Shown piece after piece: positions 46,263 to 55,860 of a stretch of 64,000 nucleotides of DNA (the first letter of the stretch is position 1; each line of letters opens with the position of its first letter). The notes under the pieces were generated by a model. The model was not told the DNA's origin. It worked only from the letters and a program-made list of their open reading frames with translations, and did no database searches. Source of the DNA: Atriophallophorus winterbourni (Eukaryota; Platyhelminthes; Trematoda; Plagiorchiida; Microphallidae); the NCBI GenBank assembly GCA_013407085.1, contig JACCGJ010001305.1:119484-183483 (forward strand). The letters run 5' to 3'. The position numbers and the translations under genes are program-made.

Positions 46263-48314
46263 CTAGTCACTCAGATCTAGTTCCTTCATCAAACGAGAAA
46301 CCTCTTCGTCAATCTCTGAAGCAGTTTTGTTCTTCTGGGTTCCCGGTCGTTTGTTTTTGTTTCGTTTTTGGTTTCTTGGATGGTTCTTTGACTTTGCAAC
46401 TTCTACTTTGGATGAGAGTTTCGTTGCAACATTCGGAACTGGGATTTCTTTATGCGCTGCGGAAACGATCACAGTTCCATCCCAGATAGAACATAGACGT
46501 TGTTGAAATAACTCAAACAATTGACCAGCTTTGTCTTGCAGATCAATGGACGACAGGAGGTGAGGAAAAACGAAATCAACCACTTTCTGGACGCGATCGA
46601 TGGCACGGATGGAAGAAAGATATAAGACAATCGAATGGAAAAGAAAACCACTAGGGAATAAATAGAAAACTTCAGGAAGTACAAGTTGTAGATCCCGATC
46701 TGCCTCATATAGGGCATTTACAATGCCGAAGAGTGTGAACAGTGCGGCATACATTGCTTGCAATTGTCCAAAGGTATGCACCACGGATATATGCAAATTG
46801 GACTGGGACGTGATTCTCGAAAACACACAAGCTCTGTCTTTTAACACGTTGCTGACCTTACGAATAGATTCTGCGGAAACTTGATGAGGGGACATGAGCC
46901 ACGTGCAGATGGCAATCGCAGCGACAGACAATAGGACGGCGGATGACAGACACGAGTCCAACTCTTCGGAATTCCTATGCCAAACAGCTGTCAGCAGGGC
47001 CAACCCGGTAATCCATGGGTAAGGACTTCGATCAAGCGGGTTTGAAGACAAGCGGCCGTAAATGGTAGCCACCGGATCCTCACATTGCATTAGCGATAAT
47101 CGATGGAGTGATATTTGGGATGCCTTCGTTGGCCAGTTTCCTTTTCTTGCATATTCCACAACACTCGTCATATTATCGACATTTAAAACGTCAGCTATCA
47201 CGCTGTAAATAAGCTGACGAATAGGTTTTGCACAGGCGTACATCGATTTATTACAATTCAAAGATTCCACGCAACACGGGAGGACTAAAGCGTTGGAATA
47301 CACGGGGTCTAATAAGGCAGGAAGTAGACTGAGATGTCGAAATGATGTGACCAAAGTTGTGGGCCATTTATTGATCGGTAACGTGTCATCATCCATGCTA
47401 AGGTGATCGATGGCGACATTGCTTGCCTCGTCAAAGAAAGTTATGGTTGAATTCGGATTCTCAAAGTCCAAAATTGTAGGATCAGACTCTGCTGGTATCG
47501 AGAGAGACGTATTATCACAGACAGAATAACTCGATAAGTTGGATAGGTACGGAGTCAGATGATTCGGTAGTCTCAGCTGATAACGCCCCAAACTTCGATA
47601 GAGTAATTTTCTCAGACGAGGTCGTTCAGCCATTGGCAATCGGTCAATTATACGGCTGATGGGAGGGTTCAAATTATCACCAAATCCGTTGAGCCATGTG
47701 ATCAATCGTTTGAAAATGGAGCGTTTCCGCTTTGCACGCATTTCCCTGCTGGCTGCGCCACTCAAGGGCACCTTCAAACCTTCCGAAAACGGAAGCGCTC
47801 TGGAGAATGTGGTAGATGAAACGTCATCATTTCCCACAAGGACAGCAAACAATTTCCGTTGAGCCTCTGAGAGTTCACCGAGACCCGGTCCCATTGGCAA
47901 AAACTTATGACAACTAAGGTATTTGCAAGTAGTTTCAGCAGACTGGTTGCAAAAATGATCTTTATCAAATGGCTGTGGGTCAAAGGTGATCAGATCCAAC
48001 CGAAGAAGGAATGTTGCGCTAGAAGGAGAAGCAGGAACCGTTATGTAGAAATCGGAATCATTACTAATAACAGGACACTTCAAATAGACGGCCAGCGCCA
48101 CTGCGTCACCATCCGCCTCACGATCACTGACGACATAATTCACATGCAATCGCTCCAACATCTGTGCGAAACCGATAACCGCCAGCGGAGGAAGTAGTCT
48201 TAATGAAATGGAATCGTCGGTGCAGTCTGCTAGTGATTGGGCACGCTTTATTAACATGCGACAGGTTTGGTGGCGCTGTCTTGCTCGGTAAAGTTGCGTT
48301 TCCAATTTGGATGC
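46263..48314 (-). CDS. ASTE1: Asteroid homologue (XPG/FEN-like nuclease family), exon 2
   Basis: Second and last exon, 683 codons, continuing exon 1 (54951-55196) in phase 0. The acceptor TTTTGTGTAG precedes GCA-TCC-AAA-TTG. The joined protein is about 765 residues; the human homologue is about 680. The nuclease signature is preserved: YVVSDREADGDAVA with acidic residues at about 146-152 and VISNDSDFYI at about 164-173, the XPG-I metal site. The C-terminal 55 residues are strongly basic and end in a short acidic helix. Asteroid proteins are FEN/XPG-like; fly asteroid is linked to EGF-receptor signalling and human ASTE1 to DNA-break repair. The apparent start at 48305 is a TTG inside the exon, not a real start. 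Confidence 0.88.
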   Translation of the reverse strand, partial: ASKLETQLYRARQRHQTCRMLIKRAQSLADCTDDSISLRLLPPLAVIGFAQMLERLHVNYVVSDREADGDAVALAVYLKCPVISNDSDFYITVPASPSSATFLLRLDLITFDPQPFDKDHFCNQSAETTCKYLSCHKFLPMGPGLGELSEAQRKLFAVLVGNDDVSSTTFSRALPFSEGLKVPLSGAASREMRAKRKRSIFKRLITWLNGFGDNLNPPISRIIDRLPMAERPRLRKLLYRSLGRYQLRLPNHLTPYLSNLSSYSVCDNTSLSIPAESDPTILDFENPNSTITFFDEASNVAIDHLSMDDDTLPINKWPTTLVTSFRHLSLLPALLDPVYSNALVLPCCVESLNCNKSMYACAKPIRQLIYSVIADVLNVDNMTSVVEYARKGNWPTKASQISLHRLSLMQCEDPVATIYGRLSSNPLDRSPYPWITGLALLTAVWHRNSEELDSCLSSAVLLSVAAIAICTWLMSPHQVSAESIRKVSNVLKDRACVFSRITSQSNLHISVVHTFGQLQAMYAALFTLFGIVNALYEADRDLQLVLPEVFYLFPSGFLFHSIVLYLSSIRAIDRVQKVVDFVFPHLLSSIDLQDKAGQLFELFQQRLCSIWDGTVIVSAAHKEIPVPNVATKLSSKVEVAKSKNHPRNQKRNKNKRPGTQKNKTASEIDEEVSRLMKELDLSD

Positions 48315-48671
48315 CTACACAAAATTCAAGTAAAGCGGGATAGAAGGCACAAAGTTTTATTTACCATGTAAAATTCGAACTAAACTTTTAAATAAATCAT
48401 AAAGTGGCAAGGGAACCAAGCTACAAGAGCAAAAAGAACATGCGATCCCGGGAATTTGACACACACGACATACGCAACAGATCTGACATGCACACACTGT
48501 ATACCAACAGAATAAGCGTCACAGCTAACGTCGCCTTTCCCCAGATACGGGGATCGATGCAGACAACACATGGTATTGCTGTACCAAACTGCTTGTTGAG
48601 CTCGGCAGCAAATCGAAAAATCCCGATGTGAAAGATAAAGAGTGGTCCGATACATTACATCCGTTTCCATT

Positions 48672-48908
48672 CACGGATTGCAATCGCACAGTCTTCTGTG
48701 TCTGTGCTGCTACATCGTGCTAAAATTGCTTTGGCCATTGTGGTGATACTTCATGCTGAAACCGGCTGGAGTCTCACTAACCATTATTTTAGTTTCTTGC
48801 TCATATCTGTTAGGCCTGGGCCCTCTGATAGTTTCTTATCCCACGTGCAGTCTCTGACTGTGCGGCCCTTTGCCTGGATCAGGCTTGGTGCATTCATTCT
48901 TCATCCAT
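48672..48908 (+). repeat. SINE-like repeat copy (intron family)
   Basis: A near-full copy: GGATTGCAATCGCACAG at the left, GCTGGAGTCTCACTAACC in the middle, TAGGCCTGGGC-CTCTGATAG, CCACGTGCAGTCTCTGACTG, and GGATCAGGCTTGGTGC at the right. Confidence 0.75.
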
Positions 48909-49043
48909 AATTTATCAGGGGGGGGCGACAATTGTAGAATAAAAAAGTCTCTCCAGGATTCGTACTAGTCATGAAGGGTGATCTATGCACAAGCATTGTG
49001 GAATAAATACGCTTTTCGAAAGCAACAGATGATAAGGATGATG

Positions 49044-49212
49044 GTATAAAGCACAGCCCGATCCACATCAGAGACTGCACGTGGGCTAAGATACTGGGTC
49101 AATTTTGCCCTAGACTTAGACCGATACTAGAATGAAAATAAGAAATGGTAGAGACTCCAGCCGCGTCCACATGCAGCTCACTGCCAGTGACCAATCAATT
49201 TAGCACGGTGAT
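49044..49212 (-). repeat. SINE-like repeat copy, partial
   Basis: Carries the tail half through the GAGACTCCAGCC and CAATCAATTTAGCACGG blocks, diverged. Confidence 0.65.
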
Positions 49213-49493
49213 AGCAATCGATAGCGATGGTAAACGAAACCGCGAGATTACGAATTATTTCAAATCCTTGTTGGGGCACCCGGGACCACATGGCAGGTTC
49301 TTTTCCATGGTTTCATTAGCATGAAGTTACGCACATGATACTACGTAAATGTGGCGTGCTTTAGTGACAAAAGCTAGTCACGAGCTTTCGAACGATATGC
49401 AACAAGAGCAGAAAGTGGCGGAAATACCAACGACGATCATAATCGCAAACCAGCAATAATTCGGGTTTCGGAGGTATTGCATGTATGAAAAAT

Positions 49494-49597
49494 GTATGAA
49501 AGCACAAGCCTGGCCCAGGCAAAATGCCGCACAATTATAGACTACACGTGGGCTAAGATTCTGTCAGGTTGCCCAGGCCTAGACAGATATGAGGGGG
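49494..49597 (-). repeat. SINE-like repeat fragment
   Basis: Holds GCACAAGCCTGGCCCAGGC through GCCCAGGCCTAGACAG; ends at ATATGAGGGGG. Confidence 0.65.
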
Positions 49598-49759
49598 TAT
49601 TGCATAACAATGGGTCGATTAACAACATCGGCAACACGAGCAGATGGACATAGTCAGCCGCAATTGGGCAAGGTTGGGTCAAACGTGTCCGTGGTGAGGG
49701 TTTGAAGTCGACCAGTTGGAACGAACCAGACCGAAATGACAACTGGCAGGGTCAGGTGG

Positions 49760-49832
49760 TATGAAATCAAAAGGCTGATCCCGACAAAGTGATCCCAAGA
49801 CTGAACATGGGCTAAGATACCGCCTGGTCGAG
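49760..49832 (-). repeat. SINE-like repeat fragment
   Basis: A short decayed piece, ATGAAATCAAAAGGCTGATC through GGGCTAAGATACCGCC. Confidence 0.5.
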
Positions 49833-50204
49833 GACATTGTTGTAGTTTCGTAATTTGCTTAAAAAAATTAGGCGTGCTTTTTATTCGTTCTCACGCGCGT
49901 AATAATCACCTTGACCAATTGTTATTCACTTGTGTTGCAGGATTAGTGCGTGAAAATCAGTGGTGAATTCTGACGCAAACGGCACGCGGATGGGAAATGA
50001 GGGGTTGAGGTTGTATCGAGTGTCCTACGTAAACAATGTAATAGACGGTACCACAGGAAACGCAATTCGACCTCGATTGAACTGAAACAATTCTCTCCCG
50101 CCCGCTGTGATGCGAGTTCATACACTGGGTATGGCGCTAGACCTTTCCATCTTTTGTTGGTATTGAGCATATGGATTAAGCAGATTTACCGAATTGAACC
50201 TGGT

Positions 50205-50278
50205 ATGTATGTGTATGAAACCACAAGCCTGATCCAGGCAAAGTGCCGTACAGTCAGAGACTGCACGTGGGCTAATTG
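50205..50278 (-). repeat. SINE-like repeat fragment
   Basis: Starts GTGTATGAAACCACAAGCC and breaks off after CACGTGGGCTAA. It lies in the left unit of the tandem duplication; its partner is at 51233-51295. Confidence 0.65.
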
Positions 50279-50394
50279 AACCTGGACCGTAGTCGAAAGC
50301 CCTGTCCGCTGTTCTACCGTAGCTAAGAATACGAATTATTCTCAAGAATTAAGATTCCAAAAGCGTCTAACTTCACAATTACAATGAATGAATA

Positions 50395-50618
50395 AACACA
50401 CAAGCCTGATCCAGGCAAAGTGCCGTACAGTCAGAGACTGCACGTGGGCTAAGATACTGTCAGGTTGCCCAGGCCTAGACAGATACGAGAAAGAAAATAG
50501 AAATGGTAGTGAGACTCCAGCGTGTTTCAGCATGCAGCTCACCATCGATGGCCAATCAATTTAGCACGATGTTAGCCGCGCAGCACAGAAATGCTGTACG
50601 ATTGCACATCCGTGCTTA
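50395..50618 (-). repeat. SINE-like repeat copy, near full length
   Basis: A good representative: ACACAAGCCTGATCCAGG, AGTCAGAGACTGCACGTGGG, TGTCAGGTTGCCCAGGCC, GTGAGACTCCAGCGTG, CAATCAATTTAGCACG, ACAGAAATGCTGTACG, GCACATCCGTGC. Confidence 0.8.
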
Positions 50619-51232
50619 CCTTAAGCCAGTTAGCGTGGCACTGTTTTTCTTTGCTATCCAGCTATCACAATTACAATGAGGTATATCGTCACGCATAGTG
50701 GAGTTAAATACTCATCGTAAGTTAACACACGGATGCAGTCATGTCGTTTTGTAACAAATGTGTCCAAATTTTGAAAGCGTATCTCGACACGGGGAGTGGT
50801 AATAATAGTTTGAGGGAGCCCGTTTCAATGAAAACAGGCATACAAGTTATCGGTGGTAGTTGAGGCGGAAACGCAGAGTTTATAATTTCAGCGAAAACTT
50901 GGCATCGCATAAGACCCGATTCACAGCTGACCAATGAGATAAAAATTTTGTTCTGAGATAATACGGTGAGTTTGTTATATCAATCATCTAATGATAGAGA
51001 ACGCAGCTATCCATAATAAAGAAGCAATGAATAAAAGCCTGTTGCTCAGAATTCTTATAACCAAGTCGATTTTGGCAGGATTACCAAGATATCTAACTGT
51101 TGGTACACACTTAAACACCGCTACATAAAACCATCTTATGCATATTGGAAACATCTGGTGCTTTGTCTCAATCCGGTTGGCTTTTGTTCCGCCAAATTGG
51201 GTTGTTCTCTAAAGAACAACATTTTGTATTGT

Positions 51233-51295
51233 ATGAAAACCACAAGCCTGACCAGGCAAGTTCCGTCCAGTCAGAGCTGCATGTGGGCTAATTTG
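51233..51295 (-). repeat. SINE-like repeat fragment
   Basis: Duplicate of 50205-50278 with many single-base deletions (CCTGACCAGGCAAGTTCC). Confidence 0.6.
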
Positions 51296-51423
51296 AACCT
51301 GGACCGTTCGAAGCCCTGTCAGCTGTTTCTATCTAAACTAACCGTAGCTAAGAAATACGAATTATCTCAACATTAAGATTCCAAAAGCGTCTAAAACTTC
51401 ATTCACAATTACAATGAAATGAA

Positions 51424-51645
51424 TGAACACCCAACCTGATCCAGGCAAAGTTGCCTTACAGTCAGAGACTGCACGTGGGCTAAGATACTTGTCAGGTTGC
51501 CCAGGCCTAGACAGATACGAGACAGAAAATAGAAATGGTATTGAGACTCCAGCGTGTTTCATCATGCAGCTCACCCTCGTGGCCAATCAATTTAGCACAT
51601 GTTAGCCGCGCAGACAGAAATGCTGTACGATTGCACATCCTGCTT
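51424..51645 (-). repeat. SINE-like repeat copy, near full length
   Basis: Duplicate of 50395-50618 with scattered single-base indels. Confidence 0.75.
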
Positions 51646-52244
51646 CCTTTAAGCATTTTAGCGTGGCACTGTTTTTCTTTTGGCTAATCCTCTATGGACA
51701 ATTGCCAATGAGTAATCTCGTCACGCATAGTGGAGTTAAACTCATCGTAAGTTAACACACGGATGCAGTCATGTCGTTTTGTAACAAATGTGTCCAAATT
51801 TTGAAAGCGTATCTCGACACGGGGAGTGGTAATAATAGTTTGAGGGAGCCCGTTTCAATGAAAACAGGCATACAAGTTATCGGTGGTAGTTGAGGCGGAA
51901 ACGCAGAGTTTATAATTTCAGCGAAAACTTGGCATCGCATAAGACCCGATTCACAGCTGACCAATGAGATAAAAATTTTGTTCTGAGATAATACGGTGAG
52001 TTTGTTATATCAATCATCTAATGATAGAGAACGCAGCTATCCATAATAAAGAAGCAATGAATAAAAGCCTGTTGCTCAGAATTCTTATAACCAAGTCGAT
52101 TTTGGCAGGATTACCAAGATATCTAACTGTTGGTACACACTTAAACACCGCTACATAAAACCATCTTATGCATATTGGAAACATCTGGTGCTTTGTCTCA
52201 ATCCGGTTGGCTTTTGTTCCGCCAAATTGGGTTGTTCTCTAGAA

Positions 52245-52476
52245 TATGTATGTATGAAATCACAAGCCTAATCCAGGCAATGTGTCCCGCAGTCATAGAC
52301 TGTACGTTTGTTAAGATACTGTCAGGTTGCCCAGGCCTAGACAGATATAGGAAAGGAAAATAGAAATGGCAGTGAGAATCCAGTGTGTTTTCGCATGCAG
52401 GTGACTGAAGGTGGCAAATCAATTTGCCACGGTGTTAGCTGCACAGCACAAAAGTGCCACACAATTTTACATTTCA
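52245..52476 (-). repeat. SINE-like repeat copy, left arm of an inverted pair
   Basis: Starts ATGTATGTATGAAATCACAAG and runs to ACACAATTTTACATTTC. It faces an opposite copy that begins about 36 bp later. Confidence 0.75.
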
Positions 52477-52511
52477 AGTATACGCTTTGCTAGCACCAGG
52501 GTTGTACTGAT

Positions 52512-52757
52512 TGCACTGATGTGCAATCGTGCAGTATTTCTGTGCTGTACGGCTAACATCGTGCTAAATTGATTGGCCAACGGTAGTGAGCTGCATGCTG
52601 AAACACGCTGGAGTCTCACTACCATTTCTATTTTTATTTACCCCCTCATATCTGTCTAGGCCTGGGCAACCTGACAGCAATATCGCCCACGTGCAGTCTC
52701 TGACTGTGCGGCACTTTGCCTGGATCAGGCTTGTGCTTTCATACATACATACATACA
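52512..52757 (+). repeat. SINE-like repeat copy, full length with (CATA)n tail
   Basis: Begins GATGTGCAATCGTGCAG and ends GGCTTGTGCTTTCATACATA with several further CATA units (52738-52756). The simple-repeat tail suggests that this strand is the sense strand and this is the 3' end. Confidence 0.8.
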
Positions 52758-52911
52758 GGGTTGTACGGCCTTTGTATTCAGTCCAAGGGGAGCATATTAA
52801 CTGGCAGATATACATTAAGTGTGCTTGATCAAGTTTTCTCTCAATGCTGAGTGATTTACGTTTCGTTTGATAAACGTCATTCGTTAGTGAGCACATTTGT
52901 TGCCTAAGCAT

Positions 52912-53147
52912 CACGGATGTGCAATCGCACATTACTTTTGTGCTGTGCGGCTAAAACCGTACAAAATTGATTGGCCATCGGTAGTGAGCTGCATGGTGAA
53001 AAAGGCTGGAGTCTCACTACCATTTTATTTTCTTTCTCATATCTGTCCAGGCCTGGGCAACCTGACAGTATCTTAGCCCACGTACAGTCTCTGACTGTAC
53101 GGCACTTTGCTCTGATCAGGCTTGTGCTTTTATAGATCATACATACT
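52912..53147 (+). repeat. SINE-like repeat copy, full length
   Basis: CACGGATGTGCAATCGCAC through GATCAGGCTTGTGCTTTTAT, ending near CATACATAC. Confidence 0.8.
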
Positions 53148-54023
53148 AAGCATCAAAACAACCCCTTATCTCTTGATATTGATAATCTGACAGAATAACA
53201 GTCTGTGTGTTACATATCAAATTATACGCTGCTTCGCCTGGCTCGTGCGTGCATCTAAACAAGACAAAGCAGTGTTCATTGATAGTTAATCAATGACCCT
53301 GAAGTCTTCAACAACTGACCCATTAACTACATTCAGTTCTCCTCGACGGGACACCGGATTGTCTCTCACGGCTTAGGGTGATATGGGATAACAGAGAAAG
53401 GAGTTTGGCTTAGCATCGTTAAAAATCTGATTGAGAAAATAGATGAGAACAAGTGCCATCCACATATTCTGCCTCGGCTTGGCAAGTGAGTGACACAGTT
53501 AGCAAACACCAAAGTCTTACACTCGTGACGACATTCTTGTCTTCCAGATACAAAACATAACAAGGCAACTTTTTCAAATATATTAACAAGCCTACGTGCT
53601 GTTGTGATCACGCCACTCGCACTTACACTCCGCAAAACATTGGCAATTTTAGGCAAGTTTAGCGCGTGAACGGGAATCCACTTGTGATTCTACATCCGAT
53701 CATCGAGGTACGTTTACCAAAACTACGTATTATTGACTCATAGAGTATAGCGTGTTTAATTTATTTGCTTTTACGTAGTAGTGCACCTTCAAAATAAAGG
53801 TTATCGGAAAACGATACACAACATGCCTTTTACTGCTAATTTTATAATTATCAAGAGATCTTTTTGTGGGGTCGTTGTATGTTATCATTTTAAGATTCTT
53901 TACGTATTGAATTTGTTGGCAATGAATCAGCTAGGCCAATGATTAAAGTAGCTTCCGTTGTGGAGCTGTATGACATATGAAGCCTCGAGTCAGACGGTAT
54001 GTGAATGACTAAACAAAAATTAA

Positions 54024-54228
54024 ATGCACGGGTGTGTAAGTGTGCAACATTTCTGTACTGCACGGGTAACACCCTGCTCCACTCGGGAACACACTGGAGT
54101 CTCACGGCCAGTTTCCTTTAGATCTGTCTAGGCCTGGATAACCTGACAGCATCCTGTCTCACGCGCAGTTCTTGAAAGCATGGCACGTTACCTGAAACCC
54201 ACGCTTGTGATTTCATAAATACAAACCA
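54024..54228 (+). repeat. SINE-like repeat copy, diverged
   Basis: Retains TTTCTGTACTGCACGG, CTGGAGTCTCACGGCC, CTGTCTAGGCCTGGATAACC and a CTTGTGATTTCATAAAT end. Confidence 0.6.
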
Positions 54229-54274
54229 AAATCAAAGCGTTATGTTGGTGAGACTGCAGTGTGTTCGCTGTCGA

Positions 54275-54322
54275 ATCAATGTATGAAAGTACAAGTCTGA
54301 TCCAGGCAAAGTGGAAAACAAT
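54275..54322 (-). repeat. SINE-like repeat fragment
   Basis: ATGTATGAAAGTACAAGTCTG followed by ATCCAGGCAAAGTGG only. Confidence 0.5.
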
Positions 54323-54950
54323 CTCATGTACAGAACATAAAAACAGCACTACTTTATACTAATATCTTTATGAACGGGATTTCGATCCCCTCATATAATT
54401 TGAAAAGCATGTGAAATTTATATAGATGCAAGGTTTACGATGAAAAAGCATCAGCTTAATTAGCTCGGCGTCATCAATGGTCAGGGGGGATTGTATTTGA
54501 GTGCGAAAATCCGATATACGAATCAAGTCAAGCAATGCTACCGCTGAAAAAGGCTAATGGTACTTTTGGGACTGTTTATGTCCCATGATCGGTAACAGTG
54601 TTGATGAAGATAATTGCGCGCAAAAGACCAGTTGCCGGAAAATGTCGTGAAATACCGTGTGAGTAGTCAAGAGAGAAAGAAATAAGGCAAAATAAAAGGT
54701 ACTGACGACAATGCGTCTGCGCTATTGAAGAAGAAGCAATTTAATGATCCAAGTCGCGCAACTACACCTTTCTCGTCTGTTAGCAAATGCCTAAGAAGTT
54801 GTGTAAAAATGCGTCATACAAGCAGATAACTATGAAATAAAAATAATGATATGAGAACGAAGTTAAAATAAGAGAGACAAAAGCATGCTCAAGACCTTAA
54901 TTGCAAAATACACTAGTCTAGCAAAATTTCTTGAAAAGAATCGAACTCAC

Positions 54951-55196
54951 TGGATGACAGCCGTCAAAAACAAAAATCGGCGTTATTTTACAGCGCCGAA
55001 AATTTTTCAGTATTTTGGCAACACATTGGAAGAATTTCATGTATTCGCCATTAAACTGTGTCTGTATACCATTCTCAAAATAGACATAGTTCAAGAAGTT
55101 GTTAGCATCGAGGACAACCAACGTGTTGTGCAGCTTGTAGGGTTCAAAGTTATTGGAATTTTGTCTGATATAAGCTGTTAATCCTGTGACACCCAT
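54951..55196 (-). CDS. ASTE1: Asteroid homologue (XPG/FEN-like nuclease family), exon 1
   Basis: 82 codons from the ATG at 55196 to a phase-0 junction before donor GTGAGT. The protein opens MGVTGLTAYIRQ, the glycine-rich N-terminus expected of asteroid and FEN-family proteins. It continues with LVVLDANNFLNYVYF (metal-binding Asp at 30) and ITPIFVFDGCHP (Asp at 78). The second exon (46263-48314) follows after a 6.6-kb intron and starts ASKLETQLYRARQRH, a natural continuation. An in-frame ATG 14 codons upstream (55238) exists, but MGVTGL is the family start. Only 53 bp separate this start from the GEMIN8-like stop, so the gene has no room for a normal promoter and is probably trans-spliced. Confidence 0.88.
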
Positions 55197-55249
55197 ACCT
55201 TCAGCTGATTCCGAGTGGCTATAGAGAAGAAAACACAAAACATAGAAAA
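55197..55249 (-). promoter_or_regulatory. Intercistronic gap with a putative trans-splice acceptor (GEMIN8-ASTE1)
   Basis: 53 bp between the stop of the upstream gene (55250) and the ASTE1 ATG (55196). It contains a pyrimidine-rich acceptor TTTTCTTCTCTATAG ending at 55219, 31 nt after the stop codon. Further AGs lie nearer the ATG (TCAG, GAAG). No canonical AATAAA is visible in the gap. Confidence 0.6.
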
Positions 55250-55798
55250 CTATTCTTGTCTTAAAGGAAAAAGAGGCCAGAAAAATGCATCATTACATGG
55301 GGACAAATAAGTGTAATAATGTAAAAGTTCCGCTTCCAAGCGGTTGGCCTCAGTCAGTTTATTCAAGACAGTCTTGGTGTGCCTCATTGGAGGTGCTTGT
55401 TCACTCAAGTTCACTGCGTTCGCCTTTCCATCACGTTCTTCGCGGTGACGCATAGTTTGCAGCATAAATTCAACCATTTCTGGACTCATTTCAACATCTT
55501 CTTCAGCAATATCTTGCTCTACGTGGGTGTTAACTTCCGTGATTTCATCTGGAAGATGCTGTTCCAAAAGAAGCATTCTGTTCACAGTATCATTGTATGC
55601 TTGACGAAAATATTCCTGTTTACGAAAGGCACAAAGTACTTCGGACTGCAATCTTGTTACAGAACAACCACCATGTTTATTGGAATAGGATTCCCGAGTC
55701 AAGTGATTGTTCTTTAATGAACCGTGGTCAACAGAGCCAAAGAAAACTGTAGTGAAACGTTCTAAAGTTTGGCGATAAAAACGCTCTCCAGCCTCCAT
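55250..55798 (-). CDS. GEMIN8: Gemin8 homologue (SMN complex subunit)
   Basis: 182 residues in one exon. The C-terminal half matches the pattern of metazoan Gemin8. An acidic helix EEDVEMSPEMVEFMLQTMRH runs into RHREER (117-122), then a helix (143-162), ending FWPLFPLR (173-180), where the vertebrate protein has W-P-IPL. The N-terminus is divergent and shorter than in vertebrates (about 240 residues). Gemin8 links SMN to Gemin6/7 in the complex that loads Sm proteins on spliceosomal snRNAs in the cytoplasm. An in-frame TAG immediately precedes the ATG, within the acceptor TTTTAG, so translation must start here. It lies 62 bp behind the PITHD1 stop and 53 bp before ASTE1, in the same orientation. 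Confidence 0.8.
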   Translation of the reverse strand: MEAGERFYRQTLERFTTVFFGSVDHGSLKNNHLTRESYSNKHGGCSVTRLQSEVLCAFRKQEYFRQAYNDTVNRMLLLEQHLPDEITEVNTHVEQDIAEEDVEMSPEMVEFMLQTMRHREERDGKANAVNLSEQAPPMRHTKTVLNKLTEANRLEAELLHYYTYLSPCNDAFFWPLFPLRQE

Positions 55799-55860
55799 CT
55801 AAAATCATGGAAACAAGTTTACCAAGGAGCACAGAACAAATGAAGAATCAATGGTAATAT
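55799..55860 (-). promoter_or_regulatory. Intercistronic gap with a putative trans-splice acceptor (PITHD1-GEMIN8)
   Basis: 62 bp. On the minus strand it ends TGATTTTAG directly before the ATG, a splice acceptor with the start codon as the first exon triplet. A polyadenylation signal AATAAA overlaps the PITHD1 stop codon (GAATAAATA) at the other end. A 62-bp gap with a poly(A) signal followed by an acceptor is the classic trans-spliced operon junction. Confidence 0.65.

Larger units (their letters stand above)
50211..52241. repeat. Two-unit tandem duplication, period ~1030 bp
   Basis: 50711-51211 and 51741-52241 appear identical over 501 bp (read by eye). The preceding halves (50211-50710 and about 51236-51740) match but differ by many single-base gains and losses, for example GGCAAAGTGCCGTA against GGCAAAGTTGCCTTA. 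Perfect identity beside indel-rich similarity suggests an assembly or gap-filling artefact rather than two ordinary paralogous units. Confidence 0.8.
48315..54950 (-). other. 6.6-kb intron of the asteroid gene, packed with SINE-like repeats
   Basis: Bounded by donor GTGAGT (54945-54950) and acceptor TGTAG (48315-48319) on the minus strand. It holds about a dozen full or partial copies of one ~245-bp repeat in both orientations, plus a two-unit tandem duplication (50211-52241). No exon or other gene was recognised in it. Roughly 53150-54020 and 54330-54880 are unannotated AT-rich DNA. Confidence 0.75.

Noticed and set aside
45887..46270. Overlapping frames just downstream of ASTE1
   Set aside because: No resemblance to any family seen, and the segment is the expected 3' flank of the minus-strand gene.
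48303..48305. A separate gene starting at 48305 for the 680-codon frame
   Set aside because: The start would be TTG. The acceptor at 48315 and phase match to 54951-55196 show that it is exon 2 of ASTE1.
52501..52757. A hammerhead in the intron SINE family, prompted by GCACTGATGTGC
   Set aside because: There is no CTGATGA with a following stem and GAAA, and no matching cleavage site on either strand in the representative copies.
53366..53656. A 96-codon minus-strand frame inside the ASTE1 intron
   Set aside because: No recognisable domain, no splice context, and it lies among repeats. Treated as chance.
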